Positions 32,248 through 42,798 of a stretch of 64,000 nt of DNA are shown in pieces. Source of the stretch: Diadophis punctatus similis. Taxonomy: Eukaryota > Chordata > Lepidosauria > Squamata > Dipsadidae. A model generated the notes under the pieces. The model had not been told where the DNA came from, ran no database searches, and saw nothing but the letters and a program-made list of their open reading frames with translations. The stretch is from assembly GCA_023053685.1 (NCBI GenBank), contig JALIGW010000010.1, positions 10,263,919 through 10,327,918 of the forward strand. Reading direction: 5' to 3'. Both the position numbers and the translations under genes were made by a program. The stretch's first letter is position 1. Each line of letters begins with the position of its first letter.

Positions 32248-33008
32248 TTTACACATTGGCAAAAGTAATCAAAACACAAAATACAAACTTGAAGATCATG
32301 ACCTTGATGATGAGCTTTACTCAGTAAAGGACCTTGGAGTACTCATCTCTAACGATCTAAGTGCCAGAGCCCACTGCAACAACATAGCCAAGAAGTTGGC
32401 TAAGAGTGGTTAACCTAATCTTGCGTAGCTTCTTCTCTGGTAATATTGTACTCTTAACCAGAGCATACAAAACATTTGCTAGACCGATTCTTGAATACAG
32501 CTCATCTGTCTGGAACCCACACTACATATCAGACATTAACACAATTGAGAATGTCCAGAGATATTTCACAAGAAGAGTATTACATTACTCTGTTCACAAC
32601 AGAATACCGTATAAAACCAGACTTGAAATTTTAGGACTTGAAAAATTAGAACTACGCCGCCTTTGATCCAATTTAAGTGTAGCTCACAAAATTATCCGCC
32701 ACAACGTCCTACCTGTTAACGACTACTTCAGCTTCAACCGCAATAATTCCAGAGCTCACAATAGATACTAAACTTAATGTAAACCGCTCCAAACTTGATT
32801 GCAAAAAATTTGACTTCAACAACAGAGTGGTCAATGCCTGGAACACTTTACCTGACTCAGTAGTTTCTTCCCCAAACCCCAAAAACTTTAACCTTAGATT
32901 ATCTACCATCGACCTCACCCCATTCCTAAGAGGTCGGTAAGGGGCGTGCATAAGCGCACATTCGTGCCTACCGTTCCTGTCCTAATGTACCCATATATTC
33001 ATACTTCT
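32248..33008 (+). pseudogene. Jockey-superfamily LINE ORF2 fragment (5' side of copia insertion)
   Basis: Plus-strand frames give LHIGKSNQNTKYKLEDHD, SVKDLGVLISNDLSARAHCN, then (after a frameshift near 32405) VVNLILRSFFSGNIVLLTRA, YSSSVWNPHYISDINTIENV and RYFTRRVLHYSVHNRIPYKT. This is the region after the RT catalytic core. The same family at 47572-48870 keeps the FADDVKLF catalytic motif. Several stops show decay. The 3' UTR continues at 37946 after the copia insertion. Confidence 0.88.
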
Positions 33009-33485
33009 TGTTAATGTATTAGCAGAGTATTCCTTGTTTTACCAAGGTTGTGCATACAGAAACGTTTAGATTGAGATCAGTTGTGAATAAGTACTCAGCC
33101 ACACACAGATACACTAACTTGAGTAAAACGTTTACTTTAAGAAATAGCATTTTCCTATAAACAGTCCAAAATCATACACTTAATATTCATAATAACAATC
33201 CAAGTACTATCAAGTACAAATACATTTTAGCTATAATACATAACTACAACACAGAGAGAAATGCAGAGCATACATACTCTAGGCCTTGCTCTAATGAGTA
33301 GCAGAGACTAAACTCTGAGTAGCAGAGACCAAAGACAAACAGAGAGGGACTCCCATAGAAATAAGCTGTGAACTCTAGCTCCCTCTTGTGGCAGTCTGCA
33401 ACACCTAAGCTAAACAGACTTATAGCTGTTAAAAGCTAGACATATATTGTTCTATCCAATATTAGTTATGGTCAGAGACCTAACA
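33009..33485 (-). repeat. copia 3' LTR
   Basis: 477 bp, with TGTTAATG...CCTAACA ends on the plus strand. Immediately outside it in the element (33486-33498) is the polypurine tract, read on the minus strand as ACCCAAAGGGGAGAA. Confidence 0.97.
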
Positions 33486-33518
33486 TTCTCCCCTTTGGGT
33501 AGATCAATATATAATACC

Positions 33519-36500
33519 TTACATCTTTAAACCATAGTTTTCACAACACTCTTTGTGTTTAATTGCACCTTGCGCTTTAGTGAAATGATCTGCAATATTC
33601 TGTTCAGTCATGCAGTATTCCAACTTAACCATTTTATTTTGAACACATTGTCTAACATTCAGATATCTCAAATCAGTATGTTTCGACCTTGTTTTCACAG
33701 CTAAACTATTAGCCATACTAATGGCAGATTGATTGTCTTCATACACAATAAATGGCTCCTGTACAGTAATTCCTATATCCTTTAACAATTGTTTATAATA
33801 CACCAATTCTGTACACATTAATGATAAACTCGAGAATTCTGCTTCCATAGTGGATAAACTAATATGTTGTTGCCTAATAGATTTCCACCCTATTAAAGCA
33901 TTACCCAACATTACCACTATACCTGATGTTGATTTGCGAGTCATTGCATCAGTAGCAAAACTTGCATCAGCATATGCAGTTAACATTAATTCATTTCTTG
34001 GTTCTAAATATAAAGAATAATGTATTGTGTGCTTTAGGTATCTAAGTATTCGTTTAGCTGCTTGCCAATGCCTTTCATTTGGTTCAGCATTATATCTAGC
34101 CAGTTGATTTACGCTGTAAGATATATCTGGTCTAGACCAATTACTCAAATATGAGAGACTACCAATTAGAGACTGATATATCTCCTTATCAAACACAGGA
34201 CATTTAGTATCACTATTTGTAAATCCCTGATCCATTGGTGTCTTAGCAGTTTTACAATTCTCCAGGTTGTATCTTTTTAACAATTGGCTAATCTTCTTAG
34301 CTTGCGAAATTTTGAATCCTCTATTTGTCTTCATTATATCAAGACCCAAATAATGTTTAATTTCTCCTAAATTTCTAATCTTGAACTTTCTTTGTAATTC
34401 AGAAACAATATCATTTGCTTCTTGTTCAGTCTTTGTTATAATCGCTATATCATCTGTAAATAATAGCAACAGAGAAATCAAACCATCTTTCTCTCTCCTA
34501 AATAAACAAGGATCAGCTATACCAGCTTTAAAATCCATGGAAACTAATTCTTTTACAATGCATTTATTCCATTCATAACCTGATTGCTTTAAACCATAAA
34601 GACTTTTCTTTAATTTCCAATAATTATTTTTTTCATCATCTTTTAAACTTAATGGCTTTCTCATATAAATGGTATGTTGTAAAGGTGCATGTAGATATGC
34701 AGTTTCGACATCTACATGATTAATTATGCATTTATTTTTAGCTGCCCAAACTAATGCTCCTCTCAATGTATTTGCTCTCAGACTAGGTGCAAATACCTCA
34801 TCATAATCCTTATCTGATTGAGCAAATCCCTGAGCAACTAATCTTGCTTTATGGGTAACAGTGCCATCCACACCAGTCTTTAATTTATACACCCATCTGC
34901 AACCTATTGCACGCTCACCTGGTGGTAACTGTACATCTTCATATACCTCAAGATCCTTTAAAGATTTTAATTCCTTATTCATAGCTTCCTGCCAAGCTAC
35001 CTGTTCCTTTGTTGGATACAGCTTAAGTTCATTATAATTAGACGGTTCCACATTAATCTGGCATACAATACTTGCCTGATATCTATCAGGTGGACGTCTC
35101 TCCCTAGTTGACCTCCTAGGCAATTTAGTACAAGTTGTTGGAATTTCCTCTTCCTTTTCCTCCCCTATCGAGGTATCTTCTACATCACCCATAGATGATT
35201 CCTCTATTGAGGATTCTTTCACTATCCTATCATCAGTACTTTTCTTATCAGAATCATCAGGAAACAATGGATCCTCAACAACGATACTATCTTGTTCCTT
35301 GTATTCCTGTTCCAGTTTACTCCATCCAACATGCTCAAGGAATTTAGCACTTGCACTACAATATACTCTAGTAGTACCTGGCTCCCAGAATCTAAATGAT
35401 CTATGATTAGATTCATACCCTACAAAACATAATTTCCGTGCTCTGTGTTGTCCCTTTCGCCTTACTTGTGTGGGAATATGCACCCATGCTGGTGCACCAA
35501 ATGTATGCAAATAACTAAGATTTGGTTTCCTACCATACCAACGGGTAAATGGCAATTCACCAGTTGTTGCATTCACTACATTGTTCAAAACATGGTTAGC
35601 ACACATTATAGCTTCACCCCAGAGCCTCTCTGGTAAACCAGAATCTGAAATCATGGTTCTAGACATAGCCTGTAATGTCTGACCTCTTCTTTCAATATGT
35701 GCATTATGTTGCGGCCGAAAAGGAGCAGAACGCTTATGTTCAATACCAGCTCTCTTTAGCATATCTTCAAATGTCTTATTGGTAAACTCAGTACCATTAT
35801 CTGTTACTAAACTAACCAGTTTCTTTTTCATTTTTCGTTCAACAAACCTTAACCAGTTTACAAAATGCTGATATGTTTCTGTTTTTGTTTTCATCAGATA
35901 ACAGAAACCATATCTAGAAAAATGATCAACTATGCTCAATATATAACAGGCTCCACCTAAACTGGGTTTCTTAGGGCCAATGAGATCAGCAAATACAACC
36001 TCTAATGGTTCCTTGGTTTTAAATCCATTTAACCTGTTTGCAGGAATTACCTTGCTCTTTTCCTGATTGCAAGCATTACAATTTAAATATCTTGCACAAG
36101 GTTTTAATTTTATACCATTAGATAACTCAACAGTTTTCTTTAAAACTTTGAAATTTAAATGTCCCATACGTCTATGGAGCAAATGAATACATTCATCATG
36201 AGGCTTTCTATTTTCATAAACTGAATTGGCCTTATTTAATGGACTATCATGGATAATATATAAGCCATCATGCAATCTTGCAGTAACTCTTTTACCTTGT
36301 TTTTCAATTAAACATTTATCTCCCTGAAAAGTTACCACAAACCCTGCTTTTACCAATTCTCTCACAGATAGTAAGTTATATATAAGGTTAGGTACATATA
36401 ACATTGGTAAACTTTCATTAATACATGAACAATATGCATTACCTTCTCCAGATACTCTCAATTTCCAGCCATTTGCTAATGATACATGTTGGTTACTTTT

Positions 36501-37445
36501 AGTCATATTAACTAATCTCTCTTTACTTTTAGTTATACACTGAGATGCTCCACTGTCTATTATCCAGATATCATGGCTTACAGTTTTATTTGTACTTGAT
36601 ATAGCTACACTGACATCATTATAATCTCTCTGCATATTACTAGCATTCTGCTTTTTACCCCTTTTACAGAATCTGGCTATATGACCTTTAGCCCCACAAG
36701 AATAACATTTCCTAACAATATAGGCAGTTGAAGACCGTTGTTCTTCCTGTGGTTGTTTCTCTCTCAGTTGTTTTCTATCTTGCCTTCTTCTAGACTCTTC
36801 TAACAGTCTTCCTATTATGCCAGTCAATGTCAGTTCATCTCTGGCCAAAACTTCCAGTGAAGACACATAATCATCATAAGAGTCATCCAAAGAAGAAAGA
36901 ATAATATACACTTGATGCAACTCTGAGAAAATCAGTTCTTTTTCATGTAGCTCTTGTAATGTTCCCTTCATAAACTCCAAATGAGCTAACATGTCACCAC
37001 CTTTTAACAAACGTGCTCTGAACAGTTTACGTGTAAGGTGTATGTGCGCACCAACACTATCTCGAACATAAAGTCTCTTTAAGGTATTCCAACACTTGGC
37101 AGCAGAATCTTCACCATGAATATGGACCAGTTGCCGATCACTCAGTGTCAGTCCAATAATACTAAGAGCCTTTTCATTATCCCGGTTAAAGGCAGCTATT
37201 TTCTTCTTATCTTCATCATTTGTTGGATCCCAAGCTGTTATATCAGGTGGATTATTAACCACAGTCCATAATCCTTCTTTACGCAAAAGTAAGCTGCACT
37301 TCATAGACCAGGAAACATAGTTAGTTCCATCTAACCTGGTTATCAGGGATAAGCTAGTTGACTGTTCTTGTGCCATTGTTAATTTAACAGTAAACCACAA
37401 GTTAGCTGTCTGAGTATGAAACTGAATATTCACACTAACTCTCAA
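33519..37445 (-). CDS. Intact copia gag-pol polyprotein
   Basis: A single 1308-codon frame without stops; the likely start is Met24 (MAQEQSTSLS, at 37376), since the first 23 codons overlap leader sequence. Domains in order: gag (DGTNYVSWSMKCSLLLRKEG, ~40-60), CCHC zinc knuckle CYSCGAKGHIARFC (247-260), aspartic protease WIIDSGAS (294-301), and an integrase zinc-binding segment (HRRMGHL...CNAC, 424-459). The integrase core has acidic residues near 487 (ADL), 549 (TDNGTEF) and 585 (HIER). RT follows (VDVETAY ~911-917, LYGLKQSG, catalytic FTDD at 996-999 where YVDD is usual), then RNase H (YADAS Asp1160, MEAEF, YEDNQS Asp1237). One protein supplies capsid, processing, reverse transcription and integration. 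HNAHIER replaces the usual QQNGVAER-like sequence. All catalytic residues appear present. Confidence 0.96.
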   Translation of the reverse strand: MRVSVNIQFHTQTANLWFTVKLTMAQEQSTSLSLITRLDGTNYVSWSMKCSLLLRKEGLWTVVNNPPDITAWDPTNDEDKKKIAAFNRDNEKALSIIGLTLSDRQLVHIHGEDSAAKCWNTLKRLYVRDSVGAHIHLTRKLFRARLLKGGDMLAHLEFMKGTLQELHEKELIFSELHQVYIILSSLDDSYDDYVSSLEVLARDELTLTGIIGRLLEESRRRQDRKQLREKQPQEEQRSSTAYIVRKCYSCGAKGHIARFCKRGKKQNASNMQRDYNDVSVAISSTNKTVSHDIWIIDSGASQCITKSKERLVNMTKSNQHVSLANGWKLRVSGEGNAYCSCINESLPMLYVPNLIYNLLSVRELVKAGFVVTFQGDKCLIEKQGKRVTARLHDGLYIIHDSPLNKANSVYENRKPHDECIHLLHRRMGHLNFKVLKKTVELSNGIKLKPCARYLNCNACNQEKSKVIPANRLNGFKTKEPLEVVFADLIGPKKPSLGGACYILSIVDHFSRYGFCYLMKTKTETYQHFVNWLRFVERKMKKKLVSLVTDNGTEFTNKTFEDMLKRAGIEHKRSAPFRPQHNAHIERRGQTLQAMSRTMISDSGLPERLWGEAIMCANHVLNNVVNATTGELPFTRWYGRKPNLSYLHTFGAPAWVHIPTQVRRKGQHRARKLCFVGYESNHRSFRFWEPGTTRVYCSASAKFLEHVGWSKLEQEYKEQDSIVVEDPLFPDDSDKKSTDDRIVKESSIEESSMGDVEDTSIGEEKEEEIPTTCTKLPRRSTRERRPPDRYQASIVCQINVEPSNYNELKLYPTKEQVAWQEAMNKELKSLKDLEVYEDVQLPPGERAIGCRWVYKLKTGVDGTVTHKARLVAQGFAQSDKDYDEVFAPSLRANTLRGALVWAAKNKCIINHVDVETAYLHAPLQHTIYMRKPLSLKDDEKNNYWKLKKSLYGLKQSGYEWNKCIVKELVSMDFKAGIADPCLFRREKDGLISLLLLFTDDIAIITKTEQEANDIVSELQRKFKIRNLGEIKHYLGLDIMKTNRGFKISQAKKISQLLKRYNLENCKTAKTPMDQGFTNSDTKCPVFDKEIYQSLIGSLSYLSNWSRPDISYSVNQLARYNAEPNERHWQAAKRILRYLKHTIHYSLYLEPRNELMLTAYADASFATDAMTRKSTSGIVVMLGNALIGWKSIRQQHISLSTMEAEFSSLSLMCTELVYYKQLLKDIGITVQEPFIVYEDNQSAISMANSLAVKTRSKHTDLRYLNVRQCVQNKMVKLEYCMTEQNIADHFTKAQGAIKHKECCENYGLKM

Positions 37446-37452
37446 TATCTCT

Positions 37453-37468
37453 CTGGGCCCATAACCAG
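37453..37468 (-). promoter_or_regulatory. Primer-binding site matching initiator tRNA-Met anticodon arm
   Basis: On the minus strand the 5' LTR ends CATTAACA and is followed by CTGGTTATGGGCCCAG. Its complement contains CTGGGCCCATAACC, the anticodon stem-loop of vertebrate initiator tRNA-Met (anticodon CAU). Drosophila copia and yeast Ty5 are primed by a cleaved half of this tRNA at the same region, so the element most likely uses half-tRNA priming. Confidence 0.85.
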
Positions 37469-37945
37469 TGTTAATGTATTAGCAGAGTATTCCTTGTTTT
37501 ACCAAGGTTGTGCATACAGAAACGTTTAGATTGAGATCAGTTGTGAATAAGTACTCAGCCACACACAGATACACTAACTTGAGTAAAACGTTTACTTTAA
37601 GAAATAGCATTTTCCTATAAACAGTCCAAAATCATACACTTAATATTCATAATAACAATCCAAGTACTATCAAGTACAAATACATTTTAGCTATAATACA
37701 TAACTACAACACAGAGAGAAATGCAGAGCATACATACTCTAGGCCTTGCTCTAATGAGTAGCAGAGACTAAACTCTGAGTAGCAGAGACCAAAGACAAAC
37801 AGAGAGGGACTCCCATAGAAATAAGCTGTGAACTCTAGCTCCCTCTTGTGGCAGTCTGCAACACCTAAGCTAAACAGACTTATAGCTGTTAAAAGCTAGA
37901 CATATATTGTTCTATCCAATATTAGTTATGGTCAGAGACCTAACA
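37469..37945 (-). repeat. copia 5' LTR
   Basis: 477 bp and identical by eye to 33009-33485. It is the 5' LTR because the element reads on the minus strand, and it should carry the promoter. Confidence 0.97.
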
Positions 37946-38292
<347 letters not shown>

Positions 38293-38620
38293 TGGCAATC
38301 CCTGCAGCCTGAAACAGCTGATCATCGGGAGGCCAATCCAACTGATAATTAGCTGCTTGTGCTAATCAGGTTGTGCTGAAGCTGAAACTGGCTGTTTGCT
38401 GTTTGCTGCAAGAAGGCAAATTGCTGGGAGGCAGATGCAGATTTTTTTTCTTGTGCTAATCAGGCTGTGCTGAAACTGAAAGTGAAACTGAAACAGGCTG
38501 TTTGCTGCAAGGAGACAAATTGTTGGGTGGCAGAGGCAGATTTTTTTTCTTGTTTTCCTCCCCAAAAAAGGTAGGTGCATCTTATAGTCCAGAGCGTCTT
38601 ATACTCTGAAAAATACAGTA

Positions 38621-39445
38621 TCTAGTTAACCCAACTTTAGCTTTCCTTCCTTGCTTGCAATGGAAGAGGAATTGTAACTATGTCTTGTTAAATTCTAACC
38701 AAACACTTGAAAATAGGATAGATCTGGGAAATACTTCAAGTCCTTTCCATAATCATTTAAATATTCTTCAGTTTGTGGTCTTGTACATTGTTCCTATATG
38801 TCCCTGGCCAATGTTCAGCTATATTTTATCCATGCTCTAAGCAAGTACTCAAAAGGTCTACCTTCCAATTACCAGATTCCTTATATATAGTTTGAAATCA
38901 TCCTTGGTCAACATAAACATTAAAACTTTAAAATGTTTAGCAGCTTTCAATATAATAATTATACTTATTCATCTTACATTGCAGGTAGATAACTGTCCTA
39001 TTTTGTGACCATTTGAAATGATGATGGTACTAAAAAGATAACATTATTATGGGTCCTCATATTTATAACTGTTGAAATATCCCTGTGATCACAGGATTGA
39101 GATTTGGATGCTTCACAACTGGCAGGTGTTACAATCATCACAGAATCCCATAGTCACATGATCCCTATTTGTACACTTCACAACCACCTACTGCTAAGGC
39201 GAGTCATTTGCATAAGCAGGGATTAACTCCAGATAAACAATCCAACAGAAAACAGCTTAATTAAGGAAGTACCAAGGATAAAAATCACTCCCCCACCTAC
39301 CCTAGCAGGGTAAGCTACTATAAAAACAGAAAGAAAACCCCACACTCACTACCATTAATGGTGTTAGTTGGATAATGAAATGTCTGCAAGCAAACAATCA
39401 AGTTCAGAGAGTACCAAGGACTCCACAGTCCTTGAGGTAAATATA
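38621..39445. other. Unrecognised DNA
   Basis: No gene is supported. A TATA-like ACTATAAAAACAG lies near 39316, but without a transcript it has no clear meaning. Confidence 0.4.
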
Positions 39446-39449
39446 TTCT

Positions 39450-39491
39450 CTTCACAATAAAGGTGAAATATTCTTCACCTTTATTGTGAAG
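39450..39491. repeat. 18 bp perfect hairpin
   Basis: CTTCACAATAAAGGTGAA (39450-39467) is followed, after the loop ATATTC, by its exact reverse complement TTCACCTTTATTGTGAAG (39474-39491). It sits at the boundary between unrecognised DNA and a LINE 5' region. Confidence 0.93.
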
Positions 39492-39499
39492 AATATTCT

Positions 39500-39900
39500 G
39501 CCTGGCTTTTCTTTGTTGAAAGCTTTGTTAAAAGCTTTTCCTACCTGCTTCCGGGAGCGCATGGAGGAGGAAGAGGCGCTTCGTTGTCCCGTGATCTGGA
39601 GTCCCTCGTAGCCCAGCCACCCTCCACTACCTGAACCCACGATGATCTTTCCTTCGGTGAAGTTCCAGGGGATCCAAGGAAAAAGATCCAAGCGATCCAC
39701 AAAACTTCCATCACGCCGCTCAGCTGCAACCGGCTGATGCCGCTGCCTCTGGCTGCTGCTACCGCCATCTTTAGCCCCTGAGCCCAGCCACCCTCCCTCT
39801 ACCCCACGGGGATCATTCATTCCCAGCTGCCCTACTGCTACCTGAACCCACTGAGATCTTTCCTTCCACAAAGTTCCAGAGGATCCGAGGTAAAATATCT
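39500..39900 (+). repeat. LINE 5' UTR with two tandem units
   Basis: GC-rich sequence with a repeated unit: CCAGCCACC...CTACCTGAACCCAC...GATCTTTCCTTC...AAGTTCCAG.GGATCC occurs near 39610-39680 and again near 39820-39890. It lies directly upstream of a LINE ORF1-like frame. Tandem 5' UTR monomers are common promoter units in LINEs. Confidence 0.6.
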
Positions 39901-39904
39901 AAAT

Positions 39905-40590
39905 GATGAGTATCATGAAGTGTTTACTTTGCAACATGTATGCCCACAACAAGTGCTTGGGTTTATACAAAAGCTTAGATCACTTCCTACAATCAATTTC
40001 ACTTAAAAACCTCCAAATTTGAATTTCCACTTATCTGCACATCATGCAGACCCAGACTGGACAAATTTATTGTCCTACTTGAAAGGGTCAACACCATTGA
40101 AGCGTGATTTGAAGTGCGATTAGCATCCCTCGAAAAAAATTATATAACTCAGAAAAGTGAAGCTCCATCCCGAAATCTTATCCCAACTCAACAACCACAA
40201 CCGCAGAAAACCACCAACCCTGTGAGTAACATCTCCAACCTCATCAAAGATGACAACCCTGCGAGTAACATCTCCATCCTTGTGAAAGACGCAATTGAAT
40301 GTGAACAGAAGCATCACAACACTATCTTATTTGGGCTTGAGGACACCAATGAATCAGACGACATCACAAAGGTCCTCAATATCATCAGCAACTTTCAAAC
40401 ATCAAACATCTCTCCTGATGAAATCATCAATGTTACCTGCGACAGCCCTGAGTTTAAGTACAGTGACAGCTCGGTGGCCCCACGCTTCTGCAGAATCATT
40501 TGCAAGAGTGAAACCAGCAAACACAAATTCATCTACACAAAAAACTCACTTGCTAAGTGCTATTGCTATAATTTTGTAAATACCAAACTT
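39905..40590 (+). pseudogene. CR1-type LINE ORF1 fragment (zinc finger and RNA-binding region)
   Basis: Near 39925 a frame gives CLLCNMYAHNKCLG followed by CTSCRPRLDKF, a CxxC...HxxC...CxxC arrangement like the PHD-type finger of CR1 ORF1. The frame 40114-40590 continues with a coiled coil-like start (RLASLEKNYI), low-complexity linker repeats (SNISNLIKDDNPASNISILV), then HHNTILFGLEDTNESDDITK and a following RRM-like segment. It ends abruptly at about 40590, where minus-strand L1 ORF1 begins. ORF1 would bind LINE RNA; this copy is truncated. Confidence 0.6.
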
Positions 40591-40591
40591 A

Positions 40592-40979
40592 AAGACTCGA
40601 AAATGGATCTGGTTCTTGCAGCCTTTTGTAGCTTGATGGTTTTAAATTTGTCAGTTCGCCTCCCATCTGACTTTGATCCTTTGTCTCCTTTTCCACATTA
40701 TAAACATCTGTCTGGCTCTGTAAATCACCTTGAATCTTCAAAACTCTTTCGGTTTGAACAATTATAAATGGCTTTTCCTTCTCCTCTTCTGTTACTTCCA
40801 TGCTTCTTTCCTCTGGAATTTTGGATATATCAGCCTTTAAAACATTAACATAAAAATCAGTAGCTTTCTTTATCGTATTAAGCCGGTATCTTTTTTCCAA
40901 AAATCTCACCACTATCCCTCTTGGGGCATCCCATTTGTATTGTAGGTTTCGTCTTTTCAACTCTTCTACCAAAAAGGTA
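40592..40979 (-). pseudogene. L1 ORF1 C-terminal part
   Basis: The minus frame encodes FLVEELKRRNLQYKWDAPRG then IVVRFLEKRYRLNTIKKATD and FYVNVLKADI, the conserved C-terminal domain of L1 ORF1, followed by a charged tail. The ORF1 sequence ends at the junction near 40592. Confidence 0.88.
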
Positions 40980-40981
40980 TA

Positions 40982-41759
40982 CCGTATTTTTCGGAGTATA
41001 AGACGCACCGGAGTATAAGACGCACCTTAGTTTTTGGGGAGGAAAATAGGGGAAAACAATCTGCCTACCAGGTATTCATCTGGCTAGCATCCTTCGTCTG
41101 GTCAGCTTCAGCACATTATTTTATCCCCTGGTTAGGACTTAAAAAAAAACCTTCTTCTGAGAGAGTAACAATGAAAGAGCATGCAAGCCAGTAAGAGCTG
41201 GGAAGATCGTTAGCACCTAGTTAGGGCTAGAAAAAAACTTATTCGGAGCAGCTTCAGCACATTATTTTATCTCCTGGTTAGGACTTAAAAAAACCTTCTT
41301 CTGAGAGAATAACAATGAAAGAGCCTGCAAGCCAGTAAGAGCTGGGAAGATCGTTAGCACCTGGTTAGGGCTAGAAAAAAACTTCTTTGGAGCAAGTAGA
41401 GCAATGAAAAAAAAACCTGCAAAGACTTAGGGCTGGAGAAACATTCTTCTGAGAGAGTAACAATGAAGAGCCTGCAAGCCGGTAAGAGCTGGGAAGATCG
41501 TTAGCACCTGGTTAGGGCTAGAAAAAAACTTCTTTGGAGCAAGTAGAGCAATGAAAAAAAATTCTGCAAAGACTTAGGGCTGGAAAAACATTCTTTGGAG
41601 AGAGTAACAATGAAAAAGCCTGCAAGGTAAGAGCTGGGAAGATCTGTTAGCACCTAGTTAGGGCTGGAAAAAAAGCTACATTCGAAGTATAAGACGCACC
41701 CAAATTTTCAGCCACTTTTAGGGAGGGAAAAGGTGCGTCTTATACTCAGAAAAATACGG
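40982..41759. mobile_element. TA-target MITE, copy 1
   Basis: Ends are CCGTATTTTTCGGAGTATAA and its near-complement (TTATACTCAGAAAAATACGG), flanked by TA. The interior has imperfect tandem units containing AGAGCTGGGAAGATCGTTAG and GAGCAAGTAGAGCAATGAAA. No transposase is present. TA duplication and the tip sequence suggest a Tc1/mariner-like mobiliser, but I cannot name the family. Confidence 0.93.
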
Positions 41760-41890
41760 TAATCTTTTCTGGCTTTAAGCATTTTAGGAGGAATTTCTTT
41801 CAATATCATTACTTCCTGGCCATTTACCTGAAGATTATTCTTAAAAGTCGCCTGTGTAATTCTATTCCATAAAGCCCTTGTAGTAAAATA
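41760..41890 (-). pseudogene. L1 ORF1 middle segment (copy A)
   Basis: It encodes FTTRALWNRITQATFKNNLQ then VNGQEVMILKEIPPKMLKAR and KDY, the part of the ORF1 RNA-binding domain between the two MITE target sites. An apparently identical copy is at 42668-42798. Confidence 0.92.
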
Positions 41891-42667
41891 CCGTATTTTT
41901 CGGAGTATAAGACGCACCGGAGTATAAGACGCACCTTAGTTTTTGGGGAGGAAAAAGGTGGAAACAATCTGCCTACCAGGTATTCATCTGGCTAGCATCC
42001 TTCGTCTGGTCAGCTTCAGCACATTATTTTATCCCCTGGTTAGGACTTAAAAAAAAACCTTCTTCTGAGAGAGTAACAATGAAAGAGCATGCAAGCCAGT
42101 AAGAGCTGGGAAGATCGTTAGCACCTAGTTAGGGCTAGAAAAAAACTTATTCGGAGCAGCTTCAGCACATTATTTTATCTCCTGGTTAGGACTTAAAAAA
42201 ACCTTCTTCTGAGAGAATAACAATGAAAGAGCCTGCAAGCCAGTAAGAGCTGGGAAGATCGTTAGCACCTGGTTAGGGCTAGAAAAAAACTTCTTTGGAG
42301 CAAGTAGAGCAATGAAAAAAAAACCTGCAAAGACTTAGGGCTGGAGAAACATTCTTCTGAGAGAGTAACAATGAAGAGCCTGCAAGCCAGTAAGAGCTGG
42401 GAAGATCGTTAGCACCTGGTTAGGGCTAGAAAAAAACTTCTTTGGAGCAAGTAGAGCAATGAAAAAAAATTCTGCAAAGACTTAGGGCTGGAAAAACATT
42501 CTTTGGAGAGAGTAACAATGAAAAAGCCTGCAAGGTAAGAGCTGGGAAGATCTGTTAGCACCTAGTTAGGGCTGGAAAAAAAGCTACATTCGAAGTATAA
42601 GACGCACCCAAATTTTCAGCCACTTTTAGGGAGGGAAAAGGTGCGTCTTATACTCAGAAAAATACGG
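41891..42667. mobile_element. TA-target MITE, copy 2
   Basis: Almost the same sequence as copy 1, including shared small variants (AAGAGCATGCAAGCC), so copies 1 and 2 look like products of one duplication. Confidence 0.93.
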
Positions 42668-42798
42668 TAATCTTTTCTGGCTTTAAGCATTTTAGGAGGA
42701 ATTTCTTTCAATATCATTACTTCCTGGCCATTTACCTGAAGATTATTCTTAAAAGTCGCCTGTGTAATTCTATTCCATAAAGCCCTTGTAGTAAAATA
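42668..42798 (-). pseudogene. L1 ORF1 middle segment (copy B)
   Basis: A 131 bp repeat of 41760-41890 including the flanking TA dinucleotides. It is a duplicate created together with the MITE, at a 908-909 bp period. Confidence 0.92.

Larger units (their letters stand above)
33009..37945 (-). mobile_element. Complete Ty1/copia retrotransposon with identical-looking LTRs
   Basis: The element is 4937 bp with two 477 bp LTRs (33009-33485 and 37469-37945) that I find identical on direct line-by-line comparison. CTTCT is directly repeated on both sides (33004-33008 and 37946-37950), the 5 bp target duplication expected for copia. Between the LTRs are a primer-binding site, a single intact 1308-codon gag-pol frame and a polypurine tract. 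All signals needed for autonomous movement are present. It was inserted into the 3' UTR of a LINE, itself inside a MITE. A second, partial copy lies at 1-1281 in opposite orientation. Confidence 0.97.
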
